Shown: positions 21,806-29,675 of the stretch, piece by piece
Layout of the letters: each line of letters begins with the position of its first letter
Numbering within the stretch: position 1 is the first letter of the stretch
Assembly: GCA_964494475.1 (NCBI GenBank)
Contig: CAZBRS010000064.1
Coordinates: forward strand, 1-29,790
Reading direction: 5' to 3'
Source of the DNA: CAZBRS01 sp964494475
GTDB taxonomy: Bacteria > Myxococcota_A > UBA9042 > CAZBRS01
DNA length: 29,790 bases
The notes under the pieces: generated by a model
Told to the model about the DNA's origin: nothing
Database searches by the model: none
What the model saw: the letters and a program-made list of their open reading frames with translations, nothing else
Position numbers and translations under genes: made by a program

Positions 21806-24286
21806 ATGAGAGCATGGGACGGGGTGGCTCGTACGCTGGTCCTGGTGGTGGCGCTGCTCGGGTGCGGGGGCGGCGACGAGAATGGCAGCCAGGGGCCGGG
21901 GAGCGCGTGCGTTCTGGGCGAGTACCGCGCCTGCGCGTGCGCGACCGGCGGTACGGGCTTGAAGACCTGCGGCGACGACCGGCGCTGGCTGGCGTGCCGG
22001 TGCGAGGCGGACGTGTCGGACGCAGCGGGCGGCGACACCGCGCTGCAGGACGCCGGCCCCGACGACCCGGGGGGCGACGGCGGCTTGCCGGACTCGGGGT
22101 CGGTCGAGCTGATCGGCGACGACGCGGCCCCCCCGGACGGGCACGACGGCGGCGACGTGCCGCCCCTCGACCCCTGCGCCGATGGCGCGCGCAACGGCGG
22201 CGAGACCGACGTCGACTGCGGTGGCCCCTGCGCTCCCTGCGGCCTAGGCGACGGCTGCGGCGCGGCCACCGACTGCCTGTCGGGGCTCTGCGCCGGCGGC
22301 GTGTGCGCCCTGCCGCCCAGCTGCGGCGACAACGTGAAGAACGGCGGCGAGAGCGACGTGGACTGCGGCGGACCCTGCGCGCCCTGCGCCACCGGCCGCC
22401 TGTGCAACGGGCACACCGACTGCCTGAGCGCCACCTGCATCTACGGCGTGTGCAAGGAGCCCACGTGCCAGGACGACCTGCGGAACCAGGGTGAGGCGGA
22501 CGTGGACTGCGGCGGCCCCTGCGCGGCCTGCCCCGACGGCAGCGCGTGCGACGCAGCGGCCGACTGCGCGAGCGCGAGCTGCCACGGCCACGTGTGCGTC
22601 TCGTGCGACGACGATCAGAAGAACGGCGGCGAGACCGACGTGGACTGCGGCGGAAACGCCTGCGATCCGTGCGGCAACGGCAAGCATTGCGCCAAGCCCG
22701 CCGACTGCGTGGGCGGCGGCTGCCAGGGGGGCACGTGCTGCACCGCCAACGATTGCGGGGTCTGCGCGGCCACCCCCAAGGAGGTGTGCAACGGCAAGGA
22801 CGACGACTGCGACGGCTTCACCGACCTGCTGCTGGAGGACTTCGGGCAGCTCTGCCCCCTGCAGAAGGGGGTGTGCGCGGGGGCCGAGCAGTACTGCAAG
22901 GCGGGGGCCTGGGTCTGCGACGCCGCGGCCTACTCCTGGGGCAACTCCTACTACCAGGCCACCGAGACCTCCTGCGACGGCCGCGACAACGACTGTGACG
23001 GCACCACGGACGAGGGCCTCCTGAACGCCTGTGGCAAGTGCGGGAGCGTGCCCGCCGAGGTCTGCAACGGCAAGGACGACGACTGCGACGGCGACACCGA
23101 CGAGGGCCTCCTGAACGTCTGCGGCAAGTGCGGGAGCGTGCCCGCCGAGCTCTGCAACGGCCGCGACGACGACTGCGACGGCGACACCGACGAGGTGGCG
23201 GCCTGCGCCTCTTGCCAGGCCACGCCCCCGATGGTGGAGCTGTCGTCGCTGTACTCGTCGGCCGGCTCGTACTACACGATCGACCACGCCAACGCCCTGG
23301 TGGCGGTGGGCACCTCGGCCTACGCCACCTACCGGGCCGGGAACACGCCGGCCACCAAGCGCCTGGCCGACGGCGCCATCCAGCAGGTCGTGGCGGCGCC
23401 GGGGGCGATCTTCGTGGAAGGGGGGGGCATCGGGACCCCGTCGCTGGCCGCCTTCGGCGACCGGGTGCTGCTCACGTACGTGCGCGTTCCGAGCAACAGC
23501 ACCTTCGCCAAGGTGTACTCGGTCCCCATCGACGCCAGCGGCGCGCTGACGCCGACGGTGCTCTACGAGGGGACCGCGGGCTCCTTCTACACCGCCTCGG
23601 CCAGCTTCGGCGATCGCACGCTGGTCGTGGTCGACGCGGGCACGGTGGCTTACCAGAACGACTGGCGCCTCTACGAGTCCACGGATCCGACCGCCGCCGA
23701 GCCGGAGCTCGCGTTCGTCGAGACGATGAGCTGGTACGACGACGCGAAGCCCCAGCTGCGCTTCCGCTCCGACGGCCACGCCGTCGCCTTCGTCCGGACG
23801 TACAAGGACTACTACGGCGACTGGCACTATGCCGCCGGCGACCTCGACGGCGGGTCCGGGGCCGAGCTCCTGGTCGCGACCCAGGCCGTCTTCCAGCCCC
23901 GCTCCGACCTCGACTTCGCGGCGGCGTGGTCGGCCCTGGGCGGCAAGGTCTACTACCAGGAGGGCTCGTCCTCGGCACCCTGGGCCGCGGGCCTCGAGCT
24001 CGCGTCGGGAGGGGACGCCGCCCTGGGCGTGGGGCCCGACGACGGGCCGGTGGTCACCTTCACGACCTCCAACGCGAAGACGCTGATCGAGGCCCGGCGG
24101 AACGCCGACGGCACGTTCGTGACGCGAACGCTCCTGGAGGCCCCGGAGCACGAGGTCTTCCTCGGCACCTCGGTCGCGGTCGACACCGCCGGCCGCGCCC
24201 ACGTGGCGGCGCAGGTCATGAACTCCAACTACCCCAGCGGCTCCCGCTACAAGCTGATCTACCTGATGAGCTGCTGGGGCGGCTGA
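21806..24286 (+). CDS. Cys-rich lipoprotein with MopE-type metal-binding repeats
   Basis: This encodes 826 residues from ATG 21806 with GAGG 5 bases upstream. The frame extends upstream to 21680, but the signal peptide with lipobox LLGC (Cys20) fixes the start. Three regions follow: an Asp/Gly-rich linker; four repeats (about residues 123-314) built on NGGETDVDCGGPCAPC; and four CNGKDDDCDGDTDE units (about 328-465), the putative metal-binding motif known from MopE-like and myxobacterial surface proteins. The C-terminal 360 residues look like beta-propeller repeats (LAAFGDRVLLTYVR, ASFGDRTLVVVDAG). It is surface-anchored. The acidic loops suggest calcium or other metal binding, by inference. 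No ligand can be named. Confidence 0.85.
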   Translation: MRAWDGVARTLVLVVALLGCGGGDENGSQGPGSACVLGEYRACACATGGTGLKTCGDDRRWLACRCEADVSDAAGGDTALQDAGPDDPGGDGGLPDSGSVELIGDDAAPPDGHDGGDVPPLDPCADGARNGGETDVDCGGPCAPCGLGDGCGAATDCLSGLCAGGVCALPPSCGDNVKNGGESDVDCGGPCAPCATGRLCNGHTDCLSATCIYGVCKEPTCQDDLRNQGEADVDCGGPCAACPDGSACDAAADCASASCHGHVCVSCDDDQKNGGETDVDCGGNACDPCGNGKHCAKPADCVGGGCQGGTCCTANDCGVCAATPKEVCNGKDDDCDGFTDLLLEDFGQLCPLQKGVCAGAEQYCKAGAWVCDAAAYSWGNSYYQATETSCDGRDNDCDGTTDEGLLNACGKCGSVPAEVCNGKDDDCDGDTDEGLLNVCGKCGSVPAELCNGRDDDCDGDTDEVAACASCQATPPMVELSSLYSSAGSYYTIDHANALVAVGTSAYATYRAGNTPATKRLADGAIQQVVAAPGAIFVEGGGIGTPSLAAFGDRVLLTYVRVPSNSTFAKVYSVPIDASGALTPTVLYEGTAGSFYTASASFGDRTLVVVDAGTVAYQNDWRLYESTDPTAAEPELAFVETMSWYDDAKPQLRFRSDGHAVAFVRTYKDYYGDWHYAAGDLDGGSGAELLVATQAVFQPRSDLDFAAAWSALGGKVYYQEGSSSAPWAAGLELASGGDAALGVGPDDGPVVTFTTSNAKTLIEARRNADGTFVTRTLLEAPEHEVFLGTSVAVDTAGRAHVAAQVMNSNYPSGSRYKLIYLMSCWGG
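23009..23188 (+). repeat. 90-bp tandem repeat, two copies
   Basis: Units at 23009-23098 and 23099-23188 are nearly identical and encode 30 residues each with the DDDCDGDTDE motif. A more diverged unit precedes them. The high identity suggests a recent in-frame duplication within the MopE-like gene. Confidence 0.85.
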
Positions 24287-24382
24287 CGGGCGCGCAGGGG
24301 CTGGATCTCCGAGGGGAGTCTTGTGCCGGCGGGCTCTTTTCGGTACGTTGGGCTCATCGGAACAGCTTTCTTGAGGGCACCC

Positions 24383-25045
24383 ATGTCGACCTTCACCGCG
24401 CGCGCTCGAACGCTGGCGCTGGGGGTGGGCCTGGCGGGCTTGATCGTGCTCTCGACGGGCGCCACCGAGCCCACCTGCTCACCGGTGGATCCTGCGGAGC
24501 CCGTGTGCCTGACCGCCGCCGACTGCGCGGGCCTGGCGCCCATCATCAACTGCGTGGGCGCGTGGACGTGCCAGGAGGCCGCCTGCGTGTGGGAGTGCGC
24601 GGTGACGCCCGGGCACTGCTGGGGCAACGAGATGTGCGCGGCCGACGAGTACTGCTTCTTCGAGGTCTGCGCTGAGGAGACCGGCCGCTGCGAGGCTCGC
24701 CCCGAGATCTGCTACGCGCTGTACGACCCGGTCTGCGGCTGCGACGGAAAGACCTACTCCAATGACTGCGTCGCTGCCGTCGCTGGCGTCAGCGTCGACA
24801 CCCAGGGCGCGTGCGCGCCGACGCCGGTGCTGTGCTGGGAGCACGCCATGTGCGCCAAGGACCAGTACTGCGAGCTGGCGGGCTGCGGCGCGAAGTCCGG
24901 GTATTGCCAGGCGCGCCCCGAAGCGTGCTACGACCTGTGGGCGCCCGTGTGCGGCTGCGACGGGGTCACGTACGCGAACGACTGCGACGCGGCCTCGGCG
25001 CGAGCGACCGTCGCCCACGAAGGCGAGTGCGAAGCCAGCTTGTAG
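24383..25045 (+). CDS. Secreted double Kazal-domain protein
   Basis: This encodes 220 residues from ATG 24383, with GAGGG (24373-24377) upstream; the longer frame from 24323 has no such site. A signal peptide (RTLALGVGLAGLIVLSTG) is followed by cysteine-rich segments. Two Kazal-type units end CYALYDPVCGCDGKTYSNDC and CYDLWAPVCGCDGVTYANDC, each preceded by a CWGNEMCAADEYCFFEVC-like unit. Kazal domains inhibit serine proteases in the family. Secretion fits protection against the organism's own or foreign proteases, but the reactive-site specificity cannot be read from the sequence. A GC-rich hairpin follows the stop. Confidence 0.88.
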   Translation: MSTFTARARTLALGVGLAGLIVLSTGATEPTCSPVDPAEPVCLTAADCAGLAPIINCVGAWTCQEAACVWECAVTPGHCWGNEMCAADEYCFFEVCAEETGRCEARPEICYALYDPVCGCDGKTYSNDCVAAVAGVSVDTQGACAPTPVLCWEHAMCAKDQYCELAGCGAKSGYCQARPEACYDLWAPVCGCDGVTYANDCDAASARATVAHEGECEASL

Positions 25046-25060
25046 CCACCGTTCACGAGA

Positions 25061-25090
25061 GGGGCGGGGCCCTCCGGATCCTCCCGCCCC
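25061..25090 (+). terminator. GC hairpin after Kazal gene
   Basis: GGGGCGGG (25061-25068) pairs with CCCGCCCC (25083-25090) around a 14-base loop, 15 bases after the Kazal stop codon. Only CTCCTT follows rather than a T run, so termination would be weak or Rho-assisted. Confidence 0.5.
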
Positions 25091-25170
25091 GGCGCTCCTT
25101 CACGCTCGCCGCTGGTATCCGAGGCGCCGTTGGGGTATGCCTTCGAGGCCATGCCGGAGGGCTCGACACG

Positions 25171-25989
25171 ATGACGCGACGGGGATTGGCGCTGCTGAGC
25201 GTGCTGGCCACCTGGGCCTGCACCGAGGGGGGCGCGGTGCCGCGCTGCGAGGGCGACACGCTGGTCCGCGCCTGCACCGAGCGCGAATGCGTCGAGGGCG
25301 GCTACGTCGAAGGCGACGGTCGGGTACACCAGGCCTGCTCGACGGGCCGCTGCGTCGAGGCCAACGGCTCGGCCGAGTGCGTGGCGGACCCGCCGGCCGC
25401 CTGTACCCACGACACCTGCGTCGAAGGCTTGCGCGTCGTCTGCGGGGCCACGGGCTACGTGACGACGAGCGTCGCCTGTGAGGACGGCAGCGTCTGCACG
25501 GCCGGGGCCGACTGGGCCGAGTGCGCGTTCGTCGGGCTGCCCTGCCCCGACCCCGCCGCCCTCTTCTGCGCCGAGGGCGACGTCTATCGCTGCGGCTTCA
25601 ACGGCCTGGCCGGTGCCCGGGTGGCCGTCTGCACCGAGGGTACGTCGTGCATCGAGGCCGGCGATCAAACCTTCTGCGGCTACCCCGACCTGGCCTGCCC
25701 CGCCGACACGGGCGGCTTCTGTCACGAAGCGGCGGCGTGCACCTGCGCGCGCGCTGGCGGGTTCGTGTACGAGAAGAGACTATGCGACGACGGCCTCACG
25801 TGCGTCGAGTTCGAGTTCGACGGCTCGACCCAGGCCGAGTGCGCCTATGCTGAGCGCCCCTGTGAACCCGGCGCGAGCACGTGCGAGCCCGGGCTGCTCG
25901 TGATCTGCGGCCCCTCAGGCTTCGAGATCGCGCGCCTCGACTGCACCACCTGCGAAGAGGCCACTCCTGGAAAGGCCGAATGCCGGTGA
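25171..25989 (+). CDS. Secreted Cys-rich protein of unknown function
   Basis: This encodes 272 residues from ATG 25171, with GGAGGG at 25156-25161. The short signal peptide ends near LATWAC; Cys17 may be lipidated, but the residues before it are not a standard lipobox. The mature part has more than 30 cysteines in repeating units of the form CEDGSVCTAGADWAECAF, CTEGTSCIEAGDQTFCGY and CDDGLTCVEFEFDGSTQAEC, about 55 residues apart, each including a PCP or ACP step. I recognise no family. The pattern suggests a rod of disulfide-stabilised repeats on the cell surface or secreted. Confidence 0.8.
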   Translation: MTRRGLALLSVLATWACTEGGAVPRCEGDTLVRACTERECVEGGYVEGDGRVHQACSTGRCVEANGSAECVADPPAACTHDTCVEGLRVVCGATGYVTTSVACEDGSVCTAGADWAECAFVGLPCPDPAALFCAEGDVYRCGFNGLAGARVAVCTEGTSCIEAGDQTFCGYPDLACPADTGGFCHEAAACTCARAGGFVYEKRLCDDGLTCVEFEFDGSTQAECAYAERPCEPGASTCEPGLLVICGPSGFEIARLDCTTCEEATPGKAECR

Positions 25990-26064
25990 TCGCGGCCACG
26001 GAGTTCGCGAGCGCCTGGGCTGCCTGCAGCGACTTCGGCGGGGGGGCGTAGCCCGCTTCATCGG

Positions 26065-26604
26065 TCAGCGCTCCACCTTCTCCGGCTGTCCCTTCAGGAA
26101 CACGGGGACGGGTACGTCTCCCGGCTCGACGATCCGGGGCGTGAAGGTGTACCCCGGCTTCACGGCGTCGACGACGAACGCCGGGGGGAGCGAGCGCACC
26201 AGGCCGACGAAGCCGAGGCCCGTGAGCACGATGCCCGGGATCAGGATCACGGCGCCCGTCGATCGCAGGATGCCCTTGGCCGCGTCGTCCTTCGCTCCCG
26301 CCCCGGTCAGCATGGCGGCGCCGACCAGCGACGCGATGCCCCCCAGGACGGTCACCACCCAGGCGCCGCCGCGTCGAGGGACCTCGACCTCGTAGTCGCG
26401 ATCGACGGCGAGCGGCGACGCGGTCTCGGTCAGCACCCGTTCGCCGTGCCGCAGCCGGACCACGGCGTCGTCGGGATCGGTGGTGGCCGTGACCCGCAGC
26501 CGCGCCGTCTGCGTGGTGGTGCCGCACGCGCAGAGCAGAGCCACCGCCAGCGCGAGCAGCGCCGAAGGGCGCCGGAACGTCATCGTGCGGTACGAGCTTG
26601 CCAA
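26065..26604 (-). CDS. PEGA-like lipoprotein with membrane helices
   Basis: A TTG start at 26604 is preferred (179 residues) because AAGGAGG (26617-26611) lies 6 bases upstream. The in-frame ATG at 26583 (172 residues) has no ribosome-binding site close by. A lipoprotein signal ends in LLCAC. Next comes a small beta domain like PEGA (RLRVTATTDPDDAVVRLRHG, DYEVEVPRRG), two hydrophobic helices (VVTVLGGIASLVGAAMLTG and about 20 residues around VILIPGIVLTGLGFVGLV) and a soluble tail. The function is unknown. It lies 53 bases downstream of the Cys-rich gene at 26658 on the same strand, probably one transcript. Confidence 0.78.
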   Translation of the reverse strand: MASSYRTMTFRRPSALLALAVALLCACGTTTQTARLRVTATTDPDDAVVRLRHGERVLTETASPLAVDRDYEVEVPRRGGAWVVTVLGGIASLVGAAMLTGAGAKDDAAKGILRSTGAVILIPGIVLTGLGFVGLVRSLPPAFVVDAVKPGYTFTPRIVEPGDVPVPVFLKGQPEKVER

Positions 26605-26657
26605 GGGGAGCCTCCTTTGCTGTTCCCTGCGCCGCAAGACCGTGTCTCCGGACCCCG

Positions 26658-27359
26658 TCAGAAGAGCCCGAGCGGCGCGACCTCCAGCGTGAGGGCGTCG
26701 ATGCACCACGTCTCGCCCCCCTCCACCGGCGTCGAGGTGAGCGGCAGGTTCGGCGCGATGGTGACCTCGCGCGCCCGGAGGCCCGTGAAGGTGGCGCGGA
26801 ACTGCCCGCCCGGGTCCTCCCACGCCGTGAGGTCCATGTGGCCCGCGTAGACCAGGAACGTCTTCTCGCAGCCGCCCTGGTTGGAGCAGCCGGCCTCGAT
26901 GCGGATGCAGCGCTCGCAGGTGGCGTAGTTCTCGTCGACGAACACGAACGGGCCGAGGGCCCGCTCGTCCAGGAGCAGCTCGAGCCCGAACACGTTGGCC
27001 GGCGCCGTCGCGCTGTCGGCCGCGGCCAGCTCCAGGAACCCGCCCTCGGCGGCCGGGCACGTGGACGCGGCGGCCGACACGACCTGGAAGCCCTGGTGGG
27101 TGCACCGCGGTCCCTCGGCCTCCTGCGTGGGGGCGTCGGTGGCGGCGTCGGCGTCCGTGTCGGCGACCTCTCCCCCGGCGACCTCTCCCACGCCATCCGG
27201 AACCTGCGCCACGTCGGCCTCGCCGTGGGTGACGTCCTGCGACGCTCCGTCGAAGCCGCCGACGCCGGTGTCCCCCCCGGCCGTGCCCGCGCCCCGGCAG
27301 CGGAGTGCGCTCGCCAGCAGGAGCAGCCCCACCGCTATCCTCCAACCCCTTCCGTTCAT
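26658..27359 (-). CDS. Exported protein with disulfide motif, unknown function
   Basis: This encodes 233 residues from ATG 27359, with GGAGG at 27370-27366. The upstream frame is not used. Signal peptide RIAVGLLLLASALRC precedes an Asp/Gly/Val-rich linker (about 25-80). The folded part starts at RCTHQGFQVVSAAASTCPAA and contains the cysteine group CERCIRIEAGC-N4-C. It also contains VFGLELLLDER and ending segments that read like a beta sandwich (HMDLTAWEDPGGQFRATFTG). I do not recognise a family. It diverges from the DUF134 operon across a 141-base promoter region. Confidence 0.8.
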   Translation of the reverse strand: MNGRGWRIAVGLLLLASALRCRGAGTAGGDTGVGGFDGASQDVTHGEADVAQVPDGVGEVAGGEVADTDADAATDAPTQEAEGPRCTHQGFQVVSAAASTCPAAEGGFLELAAADSATAPANVFGLELLLDERALGPFVFVDENYATCERCIRIEAGCSNQGGCEKTFLVYAGHMDLTAWEDPGGQFRATFTGLRAREVTIAPNLPLTSTPVEGGETWCIDALTLEVAPLGLF

Positions 27360-27452
27360 GGCGTGCCTCCCGGGTCGGCGCCCAGCGGGCGCGCTGCTAC
27401 GATACCTCCGAACGTGCCCGCGGCCGATCACAATCGCTGACGAGAAACACGC

Positions 27453-27480
27453 TTGACGGTTGTGAACATATGTCTATAAT
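27453..27480 (+). promoter_or_regulatory. Near-consensus promoter of DUF134 operon
   Basis: TTGACG (27453-27458), 16 bases, TATAAT (27475-27480) is the best sigma-70 promoter in the window. The spacer contains the perfect palindrome ACATATGT (27466-27473), part of a longer imperfect repeat (TGAACATATGTCTA). This is a natural operator for the HTH protein encoded first in the operon (inference). Confidence 0.8.
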
Positions 27481-27500
27481 GCGGGCAGGAGAGCGAGACG

Positions 27501-27836
27501 ATGCCCAGGCCACCCTGTCCTCGGACCATCTCCGGTTGCCCCGCGGCGCCGGTGTTCAAGCCCGTGGGCATTCCGGTGCACGAGCTCGACGAGGTGATCA
27601 TGACCCTCGACGAGTTCGAGTCCCTGCGCCTGGCCGACCTCGACGGTCGGTACCAGGAGGAGGCGGCGCGCCAGATGAACGTCTCGCGCCCCACGTTCAG
27701 TCGCATCGTGGAATCTGCTCACCGCAAGGTCGCCGACGCGCTGGTGCACGGCAAGGCGCTGCGCATCGAGGGCGGAACCGTGAGCGTCGAAGGTCGACGC
27801 TGCTGCCGGTGGCACGACGAGAAGGAGAAGCCATGA
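27501..27836 (+). CDS. DUF134 family predicted DNA-binding protein
   Basis: This encodes 111 residues, with AGGAG at 27487-27491. The N-terminus (MPRPPCPRTI, FKPVGIPVHELDEVIMTLDE) and FESLRLADLDGRYQEEAARQ, then MNVSRPTFSRIVESAHRKVA (a sigma-70 region 4-like helix-turn-helix at about 50-80) are typical of the DUF134 family. Such proteins are usually encoded beside NifX/NifB-type proteins, as here. Cysteines (Cys6, Cys13, Cys101, Cys102) could hold a metal or cluster; this is not established. Its stop overlaps the next start (ATGA, 27833-27836). Self-regulation through the ACATATGT site is inferred. Confidence 0.92.
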   Translation: MPRPPCPRTISGCPAAPVFKPVGIPVHELDEVIMTLDEFESLRLADLDGRYQEEAARQMNVSRPTFSRIVESAHRKVADALVHGKALRIEGGTVSVEGRRCCRWHDEKEKP

Positions 27837-28204
27837 TCCTGTGCATCCCCATCAACCAGGACCTCGGCTTGAACAGCCCGGTTTGCGCGCACTTCGGCTC
27901 AGCGCCCGCCTTCCTGAAGGTCGACACCGAATCGGGGGTGTGCGAGGCGCTCGCGAACCTGAATCAGCACCACGAGCACGGCATGTGCCGGCCCCTGGCC
28001 AGCTTGAGCGGCCACGCCATCGACGCGGTGATCGTGGGCGGCATCGGGCAGGGCGCGCTCCACAAGCTGGCTGCCGGCGGCGTGAAGGTCTACCTGGCGG
28101 GCGCGCCTACGGTGGGCGAGACGGTCGAAGCGTACAAGGCGGGGCAGCTGCGCCTCGTGACCCCCGAGACGGCTTGCGCGCACCACGGCCACGGGCATCA
28201 GTAG
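27833..28204 (+). CDS. NifX/NifB-family dinitrogenase iron-molybdenum cofactor-type protein
   Basis: This encodes 123 residues. The fold is recognised by ILCIPINQDLGLNSPVCAHF, GSAPAFLKVDTESG, AVIVGGIGQGALHKLAAGGV and KVYLAGAPTVGETVEAYKAG. These proteins bind iron-molybdenum-type or iron-sulfur clusters in nitrogenase systems, but many small ones, as in this operon type, occur in bacteria without nitrogenase and have unknown roles. The HHEHGMCRP segment and the tail CAHHGHGH add likely metal ligands. No nif structural genes are in the window. Translation is coupled to the DUF134 gene by an ATGA overlap; GGAG precedes the start. Confidence 0.92.
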   Translation: MILCIPINQDLGLNSPVCAHFGSAPAFLKVDTESGVCEALANLNQHHEHGMCRPLASLSGHAIDAVIVGGIGQGALHKLAAGGVKVYLAGAPTVGETVEAYKAGQLRLVTPETACAHHGHGHQ

Positions 28205-28216
28205 TAGAGCGGCGCG

Positions 28217-29089
28217 ATGAACGTCACCGTCCTGGTCGAGAACTCGGCCGGCGGGGCGCCCGGCGTGGCCCCCGAGTTCGGCCTTTCGCTGCTCATCGAG
28301 GGGTTCTTCGGCCGGGTGCTGCTCGACACCGGCTCCAGCGGCCTGTTCGCGCGGAACGCCGACGCCCTGGGCGTCGACCTCGCGGACGTCGACTGGCTCG
28401 TGCTCAGCCACGGGCACTCGGACCACGGCGGCGGGCTGGCCACCTTCCTCGAGCGCAACGAGCGGGCCCCCGTCGTCCTGTGCCGCGGCGCCGAGCGGCC
28501 GCACTACGGCACCCTCGCGCCCGGCCTGCCCGGTCTCCTGCACCGCACCCGGCTGGTCACGCGCGACATCAGCCTCGACCCGCGTGTGCTCGCGCTGGCG
28601 GGCGACCGGCTGCGCTGGCTGGACGCCGACGCCTGGCTCGCTCCCGGCGTGAGGGTGCTCACCCACGTGCCGCTGGCGCGCCCGCTCGCCCCGGGCAACC
28701 GCTTCCTGCTCACCCGCGAGGGCGACCGATTCGAGCCCGACGCCTTCGATCACGAACTGCTGCTCGCCATCGTCGAGCGCGACGGGGCGGTGCTCTTCTC
28801 GGGCTGCTCCCACCGTGGCGTGCTGAACCAGCTCGACGCCGTGCGTCGCGACCTGGCTGGCGTGCCGATCAGAGCCGTGGTCGGGGGCTTCCACCTCTGC
28901 CTGCCGCGCTCCGAGCGCATGGCGGTCACCCGCGACGACGCTCGCGCGCTGGCTCGGGAGCTCCGCGACGGGGTCACGGGGACGATCCACACCGGCCACT
29001 GCACCGGCGCCGAGGCGTTCGGTGTGCTGGCCGAGGAGCTGGGCCCGAAGCTCCAGGCGCTGGCGACCGGTCAGCGCTTCGACGCCTGA
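28217..29089 (+). CDS. Metallo-beta-lactamase-fold hydrolase
   Basis: This encodes 290 residues from ATG 28217, starting 12 bases after the previous stop. The metal motif is SHGHSDHGGG (His65, His67, Asp69, His70), preceded by VLLDTGSSGLF. Further ligands are in FSGCSHRGVLNQL and TIHTGHCTG. The layout matches the subgroup often annotated as dihydropterin-ribofuranosylaminobenzene phosphate synthase-like, which travels with DUF134 and NifX-type genes. The reaction is not known for this context, and the annotation name should not be taken as function. It is cytoplasmic with no signal peptide. Confidence 0.9.
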   Translation: MNVTVLVENSAGGAPGVAPEFGLSLLIEGFFGRVLLDTGSSGLFARNADALGVDLADVDWLVLSHGHSDHGGGLATFLERNERAPVVLCRGAERPHYGTLAPGLPGLLHRTRLVTRDISLDPRVLALAGDRLRWLDADAWLAPGVRVLTHVPLARPLAPGNRFLLTREGDRFEPDAFDHELLLAIVERDGAVLFSGCSHRGVLNQLDAVRRDLAGVPIRAVVGGFHLCLPRSERMAVTRDDARALARELRDGVTGTIHTGHCTGAEAFGVLAEELGPKLQALATGQRFDA

Positions 29090-29096
29090 GGTCGCC

Positions 29097-29639
29097 ATGC
29101 CCGACCGCGACACCCCCCTTCAGTTCTCCCTGCGCAGCATCGGCACCATCCGCAGCCCGTTCCTCGAGGCGCCCGGCACGCCCATCCAGCCGGCCTACGC
29201 CGAGGGCGCTGAGGGGCGCGTAATCCTTGATGAGGACTGCGAGCTTGCCCTTCATGATCTGGAAGAATTCGAGCGCATCTGGTTGATCTACTGGCTGGAT
29301 CGGGTCGACGGCTGGGTCCCGCGGGTGGTGCCCTACCGCGACACCCGCGAGCACGGGGTCCTGGCCACGCGCTCGCCGCGACGCCCGAACCCCGTGGGCC
29401 TGTCGGTGGTGCGCCTGCTGCGCCGGGAGGGTCGAATCCTCCACGTGGCCGACCTCGACGTGCTCGACGGCACGCCGCTGATCGACGTGAAGCCCTACGT
29501 GCCGGCGTTCGACGCGCACGCCGCCTCGCGAGCCGGATGGCTCGACGACACGACGGAGGATCGGCGCGTGGCCGACGGGCGCTTCCACGGCGTCGATCCA
29601 GCCGACGTCGAGGTTGACGGCGAACGCCGGCCTTTGTAG
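29097..29639 (+). CDS. trmO: TrmO-type tRNA methyltransferase (TsaA/YaeB family)
   Basis: This encodes 180 residues, starting 7 bases after the previous stop with GAGG in that stop region. Key motifs are RSIGTIRSPF at the N-terminus, LHDLEEFERIWLIYWLDR, GVLATRSPRRPNPVGLSVVR (about 87-106) and LDVLDGTPLIDVKPYVPAFD. The family methylates N6-threonylcarbamoyladenosine at position 37 of tRNA-Thr using S-adenosylmethionine. Members in NifX/DUF134 operons are shorter than E. coli TrmO (no C-terminal extension), and it is an open question whether they act on tRNA. It is the last gene of the operon. Confidence 0.9.
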   Translation: MPDRDTPLQFSLRSIGTIRSPFLEAPGTPIQPAYAEGAEGRVILDEDCELALHDLEEFERIWLIYWLDRVDGWVPRVVPYRDTREHGVLATRSPRRPNPVGLSVVRLLRREGRILHVADLDVLDGTPLIDVKPYVPAFDAHAASRAGWLDDTTEDRRVADGRFHGVDPADVEVDGERRPL

Positions 29640-29675
29640 ACCTATGTCGGAAATCAGGCGAGGGAGCCGAGGACC

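Noticed and set aside
22174..23200. CRISPR or non-coding tandem repeat array
   Set aside because: The repeats keep the reading frame and encode cysteine motifs of a lipoprotein; spacing and sequence are protein-level repeats.
26036..26058. Terminator between the convergent genes at 25989 and 26065
   Set aside because: Only a 5-bp GCGGG/CCCGC stem is visible and no T run follows.
27833..28204. Evidence for nitrogen fixation
   Set aside because: Small NifX/NifB-type proteins with DUF134 occur widely without nitrogenase; no nifHDK or other nif gene is present.
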